64,000 bases of DNA from Roseithermus sacchariphilus (GCA_003285105.1 CP030158.1:372001-436000), one strand, 5' to 3'. Counted from the stretch's first letter, positions 35,325 through 45,438 are shown. Program-made: numbers and translations. Notes: generated from the letters alone by a model not told the origin.

Positions 35325-37184
35325 TCACCCCTCTTCGCCCGTCCCTTCATCGGGCGGCTCGGCGGGCGGCTCTGGAGGGACCAGCGCCAGGAGGGTATCG
35401 CCACTTTTCAGCGTCAGGCGATCCACCTCGGACACGATGCCGAGCGTGCCGTCGGAGCCGATGGTAAAGAGAGGAATGAGATGCTCGCCGTACGTCTCCC
35501 GGAGCGTCTGGTAGGTGCGTTTGTCGGTGATCTCGAAGGCCTGCACCTCGTGCCCCTTCTCGAAGCGTTGCTGGATGGTCGTGTAGGTCGTCTTCGCGCC
35601 GAAGAGCGGACGGCCGCGGAGATGCATGGGCAGGTCGCTGTCGCGCATGCGCCGGCTCTCCGGACGCGCGGCGAGCTGGTAGACCTCGTTGCGCCCGAAA
35701 ACGTCGATGAAGTGCAGCGCCACGAGCGAGTTGACCACGTCGTTGGGCGTGACCGCCAGCATCCGCCCGAGGCCGCCGAGGTCCAGCTGGTCGATCACCG
35801 CCTCTGAGAGCGCATCGGCATGCCGGGCGGGCAGGCCGGCCTCCTCGGCCTCGGCCACGTTGTGCTGGTTCGTGTCGATCAGCAGCACCGGGAAGCCACG
35901 CTCGCGCAGCACCTGCGCCAGACGACGCGCCCATCGGTGCGCGCCGACGAACAGCACGCCCTGCGGATTGGGCTGGGCCAGCCCGAGCCAGCGCGCTACC
36001 GGCGCGATCGTCAGCCCATAGACGGCCACCGTGCCGACGATCACGAAAAAGACGATGGGCACGAGCCCGCGCACCTGCCCCGGAAAGATCTCCTCCAGCC
36101 GGAAGCTGAACAGCGCCGCCACGGCCGCCGCCACGATCCCGCGCGGCGCCAGCCACGCCAGAAACGCCTGCTCCCGGAACGTCAGCGTCGTGCCGAGCGA
36201 GGAGAGCAGCACCGCCGCCGGCCGAACCACCAGGATCAGTAACCCCAGAAACAGGAAGCTGTTGGCGTCGATGTAGCGCAGGTCGCTCAGCTCCAGCCGG
36301 GCGCTGAGCAGGATGAACAGGCTGCCGATGAGCAGCACCGACAGGTTCTCCTTGAACTCGATGATGTGCCGGACGGGCACGTAGCGCTGGTTGCCCATGA
36401 TGATGCCCATGAGCGTCGCCGTCAGCAGCCCGGCCTCGTCCTGCAGATGATTGGCGATGGCGAAGGTGCTGACGAGCACCATCAGCACAAACGAGTTCTG
36501 GAGATAGTCCGGCACGACCCGGCGCCGCAGTACCATCACCATGACGAACGTGGCGGAGATGCTCACCCCCACGCTGATGAAGACCTCCAGCAGCAGCCCC
36601 TCGAAGGCGTGCCCCAGGGCGCTGCGGAAATCGCCCGACCCCCCGCCGCCCTCGGCGATCAGCCGGATCGCTTCCAGCACCAGCACCGCCAGAATCGCCC
36701 CGACCGGGTCGATCGTGATGCCCTCCCACTTGGCCACCGCCCCGACGCGCCCGGACGGCCGCACGTGCCGGAGCAGCGGGGTGATGACCGTCGGCCCCGT
36801 CACGGTCAGCAACGCCCCCAGCAGAATCGAGAGGCTCGGGTTGAAGCCGAGCACGAAGTGGGCCGCCAGGGCGACCAGCACCCAGGTGACGAGCACCCCG
36901 ATGGTGATCAGGTGCAGCACCGCCCGGCCCACCTCGCGCAGATCCTTGAGGCGCAGACTGAGCCCTCCCTCGAAGAGGATCAGGCCGATGGCCAGCGAGA
37001 CGAAGGCGAACAGCCAGTCCCCTTGCAGCGACGACGGTTCGAGGAGGTGCAACACCGGCCCCGCCAGGAACCCCACCACCAGCAACAGCAGGATCGAGGG
37101 AATGCGGAACCGCCACGCCAGCCACTGCGACCCGATGCTCAACACCAGGACGCTGACGATGCCAATCAGAATGTGCTCTACCAC
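35325..37184 (-). CDS. Na+/H+ (cation:proton) antiporter, CPA1/NhaP-like with C-terminal regulatory domain
   Basis: 619 residues from GTG 37184. About 12-13 membrane helices span residues 1-400, with LFEGGLSLRLKDL, VTGPTVITPLLRHVRPSG, WEGITIDPVGAI (the Asp-containing ion site) and LAWLAPRGIVAAAVAALFSFRL. A cytoplasmic TrkA-N-like Rossmann part follows (VLFVGAHRWARRLAQVLRERGF...LLIDTNQHNVAEAE). A TrkA-C-like end (GSDGTLGIVSEVDRLTLKSGDTLLALVPP) completes it. Earlier in-frame starts (to 37328) add a Pro/Ala/Arg-rich stretch across a 16-bp tandem repeat, so I reject them. Likely role is pH and salt homeostasis. Confidence 0.9.
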   Translation of the reverse strand: MVEHILIGIVSVLVLSIGSQWLAWRFRIPSILLLLVVGFLAGPVLHLLEPSSLQGDWLFAFVSLAIGLILFEGGLSLRLKDLREVGRAVLHLITIGVLVTWVLVALAAHFVLGFNPSLSILLGALLTVTGPTVITPLLRHVRPSGRVGAVAKWEGITIDPVGAILAVLVLEAIRLIAEGGGGSGDFRSALGHAFEGLLLEVFISVGVSISATFVMVMVLRRRVVPDYLQNSFVLMVLVSTFAIANHLQDEAGLLTATLMGIIMGNQRYVPVRHIIEFKENLSVLLIGSLFILLSARLELSDLRYIDANSFLFLGLLILVVRPAAVLLSSLGTTLTFREQAFLAWLAPRGIVAAAVAALFSFRLEEIFPGQVRGLVPIVFFVIVGTVAVYGLTIAPVARWLGLAQPNPQGVLFVGAHRWARRLAQVLRERGFPVLLIDTNQHNVAEAEEAGLPARHADALSEAVIDQLDLGGLGRMLAVTPNDVVNSLVALHFIDVFGRNEVYQLAARPESRRMRDSDLPMHLRGRPLFGAKTTYTTIQQRFEKGHEVQAFEITDKRTYQTLRETYGEHLIPLFTIGSDGTLGIVSEVDRLTLKSGDTLLALVPPEPPAEPPDEGTGEEG

Positions 37185-37258
37185 GATGGAGGCGGGGATG
37201 AAGGCGGGCTCGGGGATGGGGCCGGGCTTCGAAGCGCCCGATGCGGAAGCCCCGCGCC

Positions 37259-37290
37259 GCCGGGCACGGACGCTGCCGGGCACGGACGCT
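37259..37290 (+). repeat. two perfect tandem 16-bp units
   Basis: GCCGGGCACGGACGCT is repeated without change upstream of the antiporter start (leader side). Confidence 0.9.
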
Positions 37291-37358
37291 GCCCGTTCGG
37301 AACCCCGGTGTCCGGGATTGTTCCGCACCCGGCCGCCGCGACCCGCCTTCGGCCGCGG

Positions 37359-37604
37359 CTACGACACCGGCTGGGGCACCCGGATCCGGGCCGGAACGAA
37401 GCGCAGGTGATCCTGCTCGTCCATCACCTCGGCCGTCGTCAGGCCCAGCGTCCGGCAGGCCAGGTCATAGGCCGCATCGAACGCGGCGACCCGCTCGGCC
37501 AGCGTCCCCTGACGAAAAAAGTGGGCGGGAAAGCGGACACCCGGATATGCGCCGCTCTCGGTCCACATGGCGGTTTCCAGCCGCACACGCAAGAACTCGT
37601 CCAT
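37359..37604 (-). CDS. small protein, function unknown
   Basis: 81 residues starting MDEFLRVRLETAMW and ending RIRVPQPVS, with a mixed helix/strand pattern and no signal peptide or membrane segment. The same frame continues upstream as an Ala/Arg/Gly-rich stretch that shadows the reductase gene, so the internal ATG is used. It lies between the reductase gene (167 bp upstream) and the antiporter gene, all leftward. Not recognised; supported mainly by balanced amino acid composition. Confidence 0.5.
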   Translation of the reverse strand: MDEFLRVRLETAMWTESGAYPGVRFPAHFFRQGTLAERVAAFDAAYDLACRTLGLTTAEVMDEQDHLRFVPARIRVPQPVS

Positions 37605-37771
37605 GGCCTTCGTGCCTCCTGGTCTGGTCCTCTGGTCCACACACCTGCCACGGAAGAGAGGCAAAAACCAGGCCGCACCGGTGCCGCGGGGGAGCCGGGG
37701 CAGAAAGCCGCACCGTGCGCCCGCCCCCGGCCCCCCGCGCGCCGCCCGGACGAGAGGCGGCCTACGGCCTC

Positions 37772-38854
37772 TCAGGCCGCGACCCCGGCGGTTTTCGCCT
37801 CCTCCAGCGTCGGATAGTCGATGTAGCCTTCCGCACCGCCGCCGTAGAACGTGTTCCGGTCCGGCTCGTTGAGCGGGGCGTTGCGGGCGAAGCGCTCGGG
37901 CAGATCCGGGTTCGCCAGGAAGAGGCGCGCATAGGCGATCAGGTCCGCCCTGCCCTGTTGCAACGCCTCCTCGCCGGAATCCCGGTCGAAGCCACCGGCC
38001 ATGACCAGGACGCCGTCGTAGTGCCGGCGCAGCAGCGTGGAGACGGGCAGCCCGTCGGGCAGCTGCCCCTCGACGCCGTGGAGGTAGGCCAGCGGCCGCT
38101 CGCTCAGCGCCTCGGCCACATAGCCGAACGTGGCGGCGGGGTCGTCGTCGGCCATGTCGTTGAAGCCGCCGGCCGGCGACAGCCGCACCCCCACGCGGCC
38201 CGGCCCCCATACGTCCACGACGGCGTCGGTCACTTCCAGCAGCAGCCGCGCCCGGTTCTCCACGGACCCGCCGTAGGCATCGGTGCGGCGGTTCGCGCTC
38301 GTCTGCAAGAACTGGTCGAGCAGATACCCGTTCGCGCCGTGGATCTCCACCCCGTCGAAGCCGGCCGCCCGTGCCTGCCGGGCGCCGTGGGCAAACTGCG
38401 CGATGATCTCCGGGATCTCGTCGAGCTCCAGCGCACGCGGCGTCTCGAAGGGCACCATCCGCCCGTCCGCCGTGAAGGCCTGCCCGGACGGCGCAACGGC
38501 CGACGGGGCCACGGGCAGCCGCCCGCCGTGGAACGACGAGTGGGAGATGCGCCCGACGTGCCAGAGCTGCAGGTAGATGCGGCCGCCCGCCTCATGGACG
38601 GCCTCGGTGATCTTCCGCCACGCGGCCACCTGCTCCTCGGAGTGGATGCCGGGGGTGTTCGGATAGCCCTGCCCCATCGGATCCACCTGCGTGGCTTCGG
38701 TGATGATGAGCCCGGCGGACGCGCGCTGCCGGTAGTAGGTCGCCATCATCTCGTTCGGCAGCGTGCCGGTGGCGCGGTTGCGCGTCATGGGCGCCATGAC
38801 GATCCGATTCGGCAGATGCAACGGGCCGAGTTCAAACGGTTCGAGCAGTTTCAT
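37772..38854 (-). CDS. Old Yellow Enzyme-family FMN ene-reductase (NemA-like)
   Basis: 360 residues. (beta/alpha)8 FMN oxidoreductase starting MKLLEPFELGPLHLPNRIVMAPMTRNRA. The substrate-binding His-x-x-Asn is in VEIHGANGYLLDQFLQTSANRRTDAYGGSVENRARLL near residue 180, and the FMN phosphate site in VMAGGFDRDSGEEALQQGRADLIAYARLFLANPDL. Members reduce activated C=C bonds, quinones, nitro compounds or N-ethylmaleimide using NADPH. Twenty-two upstream in-frame residues are rejected in favour of ATG 38854. The ypdA gene is divergent, 262 bp away; both serve redox detoxification. Confidence 0.92.
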   Translation of the reverse strand: MKLLEPFELGPLHLPNRIVMAPMTRNRATGTLPNEMMATYYRQRASAGLIITEATQVDPMGQGYPNTPGIHSEEQVAAWRKITEAVHEAGGRIYLQLWHVGRISHSSFHGGRLPVAPSAVAPSGQAFTADGRMVPFETPRALELDEIPEIIAQFAHGARQARAAGFDGVEIHGANGYLLDQFLQTSANRRTDAYGGSVENRARLLLEVTDAVVDVWGPGRVGVRLSPAGGFNDMADDDPAATFGYVAEALSERPLAYLHGVEGQLPDGLPVSTLLRRHYDGVLVMAGGFDRDSGEEALQQGRADLIAYARLFLANPDLPERFARNAPLNEPDRNTFYGGGAEGYIDYPTLEEAKTAGVAA

Positions 38855-39116
38855 ACGTCTTCTGGAATGCGTCTCGTGGATTGGACACCATTTACTTGTT
38901 TGAACGAACATATGACACATCCAGCGGGAGGTTTCCGTGCGCGGCCGATGGTAACGACTCCGTCATATCCGGGGTGGCGGTGCGCTTCGGGCGATGGGCC
39001 GTGCGTGGTGGGCTCACCTCTTTTTCGTGAAACAGCGTCTCCCGGCGCCGTGTACATCTGGCGATCGCGTTGGCGATCCGTCATCCCCCCGATCCGTCAC
39101 CAACCGCCGCCTACGC

Positions 39117-40094
39117 ATGCACGACGTCGTCATCATCGGAGCGGGCCCGGTCGGGCTGGCCTGTGGGATCGAGGTAAAGCGCCGGGGGCTGCGTGAGCTG
39201 GTCATCGACAAGGGCGCCCTGGTCAACTCGCTGATCGGCTACCCGACGCAGATGGAGTTCTTCTCGACGCCCGAGCTGCTCGAGATCGGCGGCTACCCCT
39301 TCCCGACGCTCTACTACAAGCCGACGCGGGAGGAGGCGCTGGACTACTACCGCCGGGTGGCGCAGGCCGAGCAGTTGAACCTGCGCCTCTACGAGCGGGT
39401 GCGGCGCGTCGACGGGGAGGACGGGGCCTTCGTCGTCCGCACGGACAAGGGGGCCTATCCGGCGCGCAAGGTCATCCTCGCCACGGGCTTCTTCGATCTG
39501 CCCAACCGGATGGACGTCCCGGGCGAGGATCTGCCGAAGGTCACGCACTATTACAAGGAGCCCTACCCGTACGCCCACCGCAAGGTGGCCGTCGTCGGGG
39601 CGAAAAACTCGGCAGCGAAGGCGGCGCTGGAGTGCCACCGCCACGGCGCCGACGTCACGCTCGTCGTGCGCGGCCCGGCCGTCTCGAACAGCGTCAAGTA
39701 CTGGATCAAGCCGGACCTGGAGAACCGCATCGCGGAGGGCAGCATCCGGGCGTTCTTCAACACCACCGTGGCCGCCATCGAGCCGGACCGCCTCCACCTG
39801 CACACGCCCGACGGCCCGGTCACGATCGCCAATGATTTCGTGCTGGCGATGACGGGCTATCGCCCCGACTACGTCTTCCTGCAGACGCTCGGCATCGCCA
39901 CACGGGACGACGCCGCCCGCACGCCGGTGCACGACGAGGAGACGTTCGAGACGAACCGCGCGGGGCTCTACATGGCCGGCACCGTCTGCGGCGGGCTGAA
40001 CACGAGCAAGTGGTTCATCGAGAACGGCCGTTTCCACGCCGAGCGCATCGCCGAGCACATCGCCGCCCAGACCCCGGCGACGGTGGACGGCTGA
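39117..40094 (+). CDS. ypdA: YpdA-family bacillithiol disulfide reductase (putative)
   Basis: 325-residue FAD/NADPH reductase. The FAD motif VVIIGAGPVGLACGIE is at the start. The family block DKGALVNSLIGYPTQMEFFSTPELLEIGGYPF follows, with ATGFFDLPNRMDVPGEDLPKVTHYYKE and the NAD(P)H motif VAVVGAKNSAAKAALE. YMAGTVCGGLNTSKWFIENGRFHAE closes it. The CxxC redox pair of thioredoxin reductases is absent, as in YpdA/Bdr, which reduces bacillithiol disulfide. This implies that the organism makes bacillithiol; no bsh genes are in the window. The start is ATG 39117. Confidence 0.9.
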   Translation: MHDVVIIGAGPVGLACGIEVKRRGLRELVIDKGALVNSLIGYPTQMEFFSTPELLEIGGYPFPTLYYKPTREEALDYYRRVAQAEQLNLRLYERVRRVDGEDGAFVVRTDKGAYPARKVILATGFFDLPNRMDVPGEDLPKVTHYYKEPYPYAHRKVAVVGAKNSAAKAALECHRHGADVTLVVRGPAVSNSVKYWIKPDLENRIAEGSIRAFFNTTVAAIEPDRLHLHTPDGPVTIANDFVLAMTGYRPDYVFLQTLGIATRDDAARTPVHDEETFETNRAGLYMAGTVCGGLNTSKWFIENGRFHAERIAEHIAAQTPATVDG

Positions 40095-40112
40095 GGCGCG
40101 CCGTCTTCCTGG

Positions 40113-41696
40113 CTACACCTCGACGGCGTAGACGCTGCTGACGCCATCCAGCGCGGCAATGCGGGTGCGGACGGCCTCCGGGATCGGCTCGTCCACACCG
40201 ACGACGGTGAGCGCCATGGACCCGCGCCCGGTCCGGCCCAGCGACAGCGCGGCGATGTTGAGGTTGTTCTCGGCCAGGATGCGGCCGACCGTCGCCAGCA
40301 TGCCGGGGCGGTCGATGTTCTGGTAGAACAGCAGATGCCCTTCCGGGGGGATCTCCAGGCGGTAGGTGTCCACCTGCACCAGGCGCGGCTCGCCGGCGCC
40401 GAAGATGGTCCCGGCCACGCACCGGGTGCCCTGGCTGGTGCCGAGCTCGACCTCGATCAGGTTGGTGTAGCTGTCGGTCGTGCTGCCCCGCTGTTCTTCG
40501 ACGGCCAGGCCCATCTCCCGGGCCAGGAAGGGGGCGTTGATGAGGTTGACGGGGTCGCTGGCCCAGCGGCTCAGCACCCCCTTGAGCACCGCCACGCTCA
40601 GCACCTCGGTGTAGCGGCGCGGCACGTCGCCGGCGCACCGGACCGTCACGCGGTGCAGGGATCCTTCGATGAGCTGGCTGCCGATCCGGCCCAGCGCATC
40701 GGCCAGGCGGAGGTAGGGCTGCACTTCCCGCTGCGCCGCCATGCGGATCGCCATCGCGTTGACCGGCGTGCTGACGGGCTCGCCCTTCAGCGCCAGGATG
40801 ACCTGCTCCGTGATCTGCACGGCCACCTTCTGCTGCGCCTCGGCCGTCGAGGCCGCGATGTGGGGCGTGGCGACGACCTTCGGGTGCTGGATCAGCCGCT
40901 GCAGCGCCTCGGGCGGTGGCTCCTGCGAGTACACGTCCAGCGCCGCCCCGCCGACGTGCCCGCTCTCGAGCGCCTCCAGCAGCGCCTGCTCGTCCACGAT
41001 GCCTCCGCGGGCGCAGTTGACGATGCGCACGCCCTTCTTGCAGCGCGCCAGCGTCTCCCGGTTCAGCAGCCCGCGGGTGGCGTCGTTGAGCGGCGTGTGC
41101 AGCGTGATGACGTCGCTGCGCTCGAACAGCTCGTCCAGGGATACCAGCTCGATGCCCAGCCGCTCCGCCGCTTCCGGGGCCAGCACCGGGTCGAAGCCGA
41201 TGACGTGCATCCCGAAGCCCTGCATCCGCTGCCCGACGGCCCGCCCGATCTTGCCGATGCCGACGATGCCGAGCGTCTTCTCGTAGAGCTCCGAGCCGCT
41301 GAACTGCTTGCGCTCCCAGCGCCCCGCCCGCAGCGACGCGTTGGCCTGCGGGATCTGCCGGGCCAGCGCCATCATCATCGCACAAGTGTGCTCGGCCGTC
41401 GAAATGGTGTTGCCGTCCGGTGCGTTGATGACGAGGATGCCGCGCCGCGTGGCCGCTTCGAGGTCGACGTTGTCGACGCCGACGCCGGCCCGGCCGATGA
41501 CCTTGAGGCGGTCGGCAGCCTCGATCAGATCGGCCGTGATGGTCGTGCCGCTGCGGATGATCCAGCCGTCGGCCTCGGCGGCGAGCGCCTTCAGCTCCTC
41601 GGGCGAGCGTTTGAGTTGCACGTTGGGCGTGATGCCCGCCTGCTCCAGCATCTCCATGCAGAGCGGGTCGACGTTGTCTGTGATCAGAACGGTCAT
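40113..41696 (-). CDS. serA: D-3-phosphoglycerate dehydrogenase
   Basis: First step of serine synthesis. 527 residues, the long type with the intervening ASB domain and ACT domain. Substrate and NAD parts show IGRAGVGVDNVDLEAATRRGI, LGIVGIGKIGRAVGQRM, NCARGGIVDEQALLEAL, and TPHIAAS with the catalytic His. The C-terminal ACT domain (FYQNIDRPGMLATVGRILAENNLNIAALSLGRT) suggests serine or other ligand control. A Met four codons upstream (41708) is possible. It is the last gene of a leftward string tatA-gatA-sucD-engB-serA. Confidence 0.94.
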   Translation of the reverse strand: MTVLITDNVDPLCMEMLEQAGITPNVQLKRSPEELKALAAEADGWIIRSGTTITADLIEAADRLKVIGRAGVGVDNVDLEAATRRGILVINAPDGNTISTAEHTCAMMMALARQIPQANASLRAGRWERKQFSGSELYEKTLGIVGIGKIGRAVGQRMQGFGMHVIGFDPVLAPEAAERLGIELVSLDELFERSDVITLHTPLNDATRGLLNRETLARCKKGVRIVNCARGGIVDEQALLEALESGHVGGAALDVYSQEPPPEALQRLIQHPKVVATPHIAASTAEAQQKVAVQITEQVILALKGEPVSTPVNAMAIRMAAQREVQPYLRLADALGRIGSQLIEGSLHRVTVRCAGDVPRRYTEVLSVAVLKGVLSRWASDPVNLINAPFLAREMGLAVEEQRGSTTDSYTNLIEVELGTSQGTRCVAGTIFGAGEPRLVQVDTYRLEIPPEGHLLFYQNIDRPGMLATVGRILAENNLNIAALSLGRTGRGSMALTVVGVDEPIPEAVRTRIAALDGVSSVYAVEV

Positions 41697-41765
41697 GGGT
41701 GTGCGCATCTGGATGTCATCGGGGCGGGGAAGCCCCGGGTGGGAGGCCGCGCCTGGGCGGCCCCG

Positions 41766-42353
41766 TCAGGGAATCAGGGATTCTATCCAGCCGATGAGTT
41801 CCTCGCGGCCGCGCCGGTCCCGGGCCGACGTCAGCACCACCGGCACCTCCATCGCCAGCTCGGCCAGGACGGCTTCGACGGCCTTCACGCTCTGCACGCG
41901 CTGGTTGCCCGACAGCTTGTCCGTCTTCGTCAGCGCGATCAGGTAGGGCACCGGGCGGCCGCGCATCAGCGCCATCACGTCGCGGTCCTGGGCCGTGGGC
42001 GGGTGGCGGCTGTCGATGAGGTGGACGACGAGCCGCAGCGGACGGCGCTCGGTGAGGTACCGTCCGATGAACTTCCCCCATCGCTCCCGCTCGGTGCGGG
42101 CCGTCCGGGCATAGCCATAGCCCGGCAGGTCGACGAGGTAGAAGGCGTCATCCACCAGGTAGTAGTTGAACTCCCGCGTCTTGCCGGGTGTGCGGCTGGT
42201 GCGGGCCAGCGCCCGGCGCCCGGCGAGCAGGTTCAGCAGCGAGCTCTTGCCGACGTTCGACCGCCCGATGAAGGCCACCTCGGGACGGCCATCCTCGGGC
42301 AACTGTCCCCAGCGGGCAGCCCCTTTGAAGAAGCGAACGTCGGAGAAAAGCAT
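41766..42353 (-). CDS. engB: ribosome biogenesis GTPase EngB (YihA/YsxC)
   Basis: 195 residues. GTPase motifs: G1 GRSNVGKSSLLN, G2 TSRTPGKTREFNYY, G3 DLPGYGYART, G4 LTKTDKLS, and TSARDRRG as G5. EngB helps assemble the large ribosomal subunit. A Met seven residues upstream gives an alternative start; ATG 42353 before LFSDVRFFKGA is the usual place. It lies 53 bp after sucD and 69 bp before serA on the same strand. Confidence 0.94.
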   Translation of the reverse strand: MLFSDVRFFKGAARWGQLPEDGRPEVAFIGRSNVGKSSLLNLLAGRRALARTSRTPGKTREFNYYLVDDAFYLVDLPGYGYARTARTERERWGKFIGRYLTERRPLRLVVHLIDSRHPPTAQDRDVMALMRGRPVPYLIALTKTDKLSGNQRVQSVKAVEAVLAELAMEVPVVLTSARDRRGREELIGWIESLIP

Positions 42354-42406
42354 GCGCTGCGTATCCCGATGCACCGGCCCCTTCGGCCGTCGGCACGCGC
42401 CGCTGC

Positions 42407-43282
42407 TCAGGCCGCGGCCAGGTGCTCCCGGACCGTCTCGCCGATCAGCGCCGGGTTCTTGATGACCACGGCCCCGGCGGCCTCCAGCGCCCGGAACTTG
42501 TCCTCGGCCGTGCCTTTGCCGCCGGCGATGATCGCACCGGCATGGCCCATGCGGCGTCCGGGCGGCGCCGTCGCCCCGGCGATGAAGGCAAAGACCGGCT
42601 TGGTCATGTGCTCCTGGATGTACGCCGCGGCCTCTTCCTCCGCCGTCCCGCCGATCTCACCGATCAGCACGACCGCCTCGGTGTCGGGGTCGGCCTCGAA
42701 GAGCCGGAGCGCGTCGATGTGGCGCGTGCCGATGATCGGGTCGCCGCCGATGCCGACGGCCGTGCTCTGCCCGAAGCCCAGGCGCGTGAGCTGGTCGACG
42801 GCCTCGTAGGTCAGCGTGCCCGACCGCGAGATCACCCCGATGGGGCCTTCGCTGAAGATCATGGCCGGCATGATGCCCACCTTGGCCTGCCCCGGCGTGA
42901 TGACACCCGGGCAGTTCGGCCCGATCAGGCGCGCCCCTTTCTTCTGGACGAAGGCATAGGCCGGGATCATGTCCTCGACCGGGATCCCTTCGGTGATACA
43001 CACGATGACCTCGATGCCGGCGTCGGCGGCTTCCAGGATGGCGTCCGCGGCGAAGGGCGGCGGCACGAAGATGACCGCCGTGTTGGCGCCTTCCTGCTCG
43101 ACGGCTTCGACGACGGTGTTGAACACGGGCCGGTCCAGGTGCCGCTGCCCGCCTTTCCCGGGCGTGACGCCGGCCACCACGTTGGTGCCGTACTCGATCA
43201 TCTGCTCGGCGTGGAAGGTGCCTTCCTTACCGGTAAAGCCCTGTACGACCAGGCGCGTGTCACGGTTGACGAGGATGCTCAT
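42407..43282 (-). CDS. sucD: succinate-CoA ligase, alpha subunit
   Basis: 291 residues. TCA-cycle enzyme subunit making ATP or GTP from succinyl-CoA. The CoA-binding domain begins [65 protein letters not shown] is the ligase motif. The phospho-His is in [25 protein letters not shown]. The beta subunit gene sucC is not in the window, so the two subunits are encoded apart. It is 106 bp from gatA, with the poly-T of that spacer reading toward sucD. Confidence 0.95.
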   Translation of the reverse strand: MSILVNRDTRLVVQGFTGKEGTFHAEQMIEYGTNVVAGVTPGKGGQRHLDRPVFNTVVEAVEQEGANTAVIFVPPPFAADAILEAADAGIEVIVCITEGIPVEDMIPAYAFVQKKGARLIGPNCPGVITPGQAKVGIMPAMIFSEGPIGVISRSGTLTYEAVDQLTRLGFGQSTAVGIGGDPIIGTRHIDALRLFEADPDTEAVVLIGEIGGTAEEEAAAYIQEHMTKPVFAFIAGATAPPGRRMGHAGAIIAGGKGTAEDKFRALEAAGAVVIKNPALIGETVREHLAAA

Positions 43283-43388
43283 GAGCTACAGGTTCGGGTT
43301 CGACGTGCGGGATCGGGTAACGTGTAGGCCCCGGAATGCGCCACAGCATACAAAAAAACCGCACCACACGTAACCCGGGCCGTGAAAC

Positions 43389-44864
43389 CTATGAAAGCTT
43401 CATCACCGCATCGCCCACCTGCAGCAGCAGCGCCTCGTCGAAATGGCGCCCGAGCAACTGCAGGCCGACGGGGAAGCCGCTCGGGTGCTCGCCGACGGGC
43501 ACGACGAGCCCCGGCACCCCGGCCAGGTTGGCCGTGACGGTGTAGATGTCGCTGAGGTACATCTCCAGCGGGTTGTCCGTCTTGCTGCCGAGCGGGAAGG
43601 GCGGCGTCGGTGTGGCGGGGGTCAGCAGCACATCCACCTCCTCGAAGGCTCGGTCGAAGTCGCTGCGAATGAGGGTGCGGACGCGCTGCGCCTTGGCGTA
43701 ATAGGCCTCGTAGTAGCCGGAGGAGAGCACGTAGGTGCCCAGCATGATGCGGCGCTTGACCTCCTCCCCGAACCCGTCCGTGCGGGACTCGACGTACAGC
43801 TCGCGCAGGACGGACTGCTCGGCCTCCCCGCGCGTGCGGGCCTCGGCGAGCGCCGCCCGGATCTCGTCCAGGTCGGCCCGGTAGCCGTAGCGGACGCCGT
43901 CGTAGCGGGAGAGGTTGCTGGAGGCCTCGGCGGTGGTCAGCACGTAGTAGGTGGCGATGCCGTAGTCCGTGTGGGGCATCGACAGCTCCTTGATCTCGGC
44001 CCCCTGCGCCTCCAGCTTGCCCACGACCTCTTCCAGGACACGCCGGATATCGGCATCCAGCCCCTCGCCGAAGTATTCCCGCGGCAACCCGATCCGCAGG
44101 CCGTGCAGCGAGCCGCCGAGCACCTCGCGGTAGGCCGGGACCGGCACCGGGGCGCTGGTGGCATCGGCCGGATCCTGGCCCGCCAGGACCTCCATCAGCC
44201 ACGCGACGTCCTCCACCGAGTGCGCAAACGGGCCGATGCAGTCGAACGACGAAGCGTAGGCGACGAGGCCGTAGCGGCTGACGCGGCCGTAGGTGGGCTT
44301 GAGGCCGACAACGCCGCAGAAGGCGGCCGGCTGGCGGATGGAGCCGCCTGTGTCGCTGCCGAGGGCGGCGTGGCACATCCCGGCCGCCACGGCCGCGGCC
44401 GACCCGCCCGAAGAGCCGCCCGGCACGTAGTCCGGGTTCAGCGGGTTGCGCACCGCTCCGAAGTAGGAGTTCTCGTTCGATGAGCCCATGGCGAACTCGT
44501 CGCAGTTCGTCTTGCCGATGAAGATCGCCCCGGCGTCTCGCAGCTTCGCGATGACCGTCGCGTCGTAGAGCGACTCGAAGCCGTGCAACATCCGGGAGGC
44601 ACAGCTGACCTCCCGATCTTTGATGCAGATGACATCCTTCACCCCGAGCACGAGGCCGGCCAGCGGGCGGTCGTGGCCGCGCTTGCGCTGGCTGTCCAGA
44701 TACCGTGCGTGGTTCAACGCCCCCTCACGGTCGACCTGGAGAAAGATGTTGTAGCGGTCGTTGTCGGCGTCGATGGTCTCCAAAAAAGACGAGACCAGGG
44801 CTTCGCAGCTGGTCTCGTCCGCATCCAATGCCCGGCGGGCATCGGCAAAGGTGGAATACGTCAT
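43389..44864 (-). CDS. gatA: Asp/Glu-tRNA amidotransferase subunit A
   Basis: 491 residues. Glutaminase subunit of GatCAB, which amidates misacylated Glu-tRNA(Gln) and Asp-tRNA(Asn). The amidase-signature triad is visible: Lys in [13 protein letters not shown], and the two Ser in [38 protein letters not shown]. The [25 protein letters not shown] block is typical of GatA. gatB and gatC are elsewhere. It lies between tatA (99 bp) and sucD on one strand. Confidence 0.95.
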   Translation of the reverse strand: MTYSTFADARRALDADETSCEALVSSFLETIDADNDRYNIFLQVDREGALNHARYLDSQRKRGHDRPLAGLVLGVKDVICIKDREVSCASRMLHGFESLYDATVIAKLRDAGAIFIGKTNCDEFAMGSSNENSYFGAVRNPLNPDYVPGGSSGGSAAAVAAGMCHAALGSDTGGSIRQPAAFCGVVGLKPTYGRVSRYGLVAYASSFDCIGPFAHSVEDVAWLMEVLAGQDPADATSAPVPVPAYREVLGGSLHGLRIGLPREYFGEGLDADIRRVLEEVVGKLEAQGAEIKELSMPHTDYGIATYYVLTTAEASSNLSRYDGVRYGYRADLDEIRAALAEARTRGEAEQSVLRELYVESRTDGFGEEVKRRIMLGTYVLSSGYYEAYYAKAQRVRTLIRSDFDRAFEEVDVLLTPATPTPPFPLGSKTDNPLEMYLSDIYTVTANLAGVPGLVVPVGEHPSGFPVGLQLLGRHFDEALLLQVGDAVMKLS

Positions 44865-44899
44865 ACGGGAAGGGCGATCAGGCTACACCCGGTGTTCCT

Positions 44900-44925
44900 C
44901 GGTGCGGCGATCCGGTGCGGCGATC
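44900..44925 (+). repeat. two perfect tandem 13-bp units
   Basis: CGGTGCGGCGATC is repeated without change in the spacer between tatA and gatA. Confidence 0.88.
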
Positions 44926-44963
44926 CTCGCGAGGCCGGCCCTGCGCCGGCGGCAGGCGACGGC

Positions 44964-45263
44964 TTACGACGCCTCCTGCTGGCGCGGCGGCTCGGCCGCG
45001 GCGACGTCCGCCTGCGGCGGGGCCGACGGCGCGCTCTGCGCCTCCGTCCGCGGGGCCGTCTGCTGGACCGGCGGACGGGGAGAATGGATGCGCGGCGCGG
45101 TGTCTTCGACCGTCAACTCGCGCTTGATCTCGTTGGTCGCATCCTTGAATTCACGGATACCCTTGCCCAGCCCGCGCGCAATCTCGGGAATCCGCTTCGC
45201 CCCGAAGACGAGCAGGATCACGAGAAAGATCAGCAGGATTTCCATCGGTCCCAGGCTACCCAT
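44964..45263 (-). CDS. tatA: Sec-independent translocase component TatA/TatE
   Basis: 99 residues. One N-terminal membrane helix (GPMEILLIFLVILLVFGAKRIPEIA), then the amphipathic helix GLGKGIREFKDATNEIKRE. A Pro/Gln/Ala-rich tail of about 45 residues follows, longer than in many TatA proteins. FGxxxxP (FGAKRIP) is the family hinge. It forms the pore for folded, cofactor-bearing Tat substrates; the GH5 protein of this window has a Tat-type signal. No tatC is in the window. The start at ATG 45263 rejects a 75-residue basic extension in the same frame. Confidence 0.92.
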   Translation of the reverse strand: MGSLGPMEILLIFLVILLVFGAKRIPEIARGLGKGIREFKDATNEIKRELTVEDTAPRIHSPRPPVQQTAPRTEAQSAPSAPPQADVAAAEPPRQQEAS

Positions 45264-45438
45264 AGCGAACCTCGACAGCTTTGAAACGGGGGTGGATGTT
45301 CGGCGTGACGTGGTCGTGCACGCTTCGATGGTAAGACCACGCCCACGACAGGAGCAAGACAACCGGCGAAAAACCCGTCCGTGAAACCCTGGCCGTGGGG
45401 CGACCGGGCCGTCCGTCCGGCCGTTCCGGCAGGGACGG

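Noticed and set aside
37605-38210. Upstream part of the 283-residue frame that ends in the small protein at 37359
   Set aside because: This part is in the shadow of the Old Yellow Enzyme gene on the same strand and is Ala/Arg/Gly-rich.
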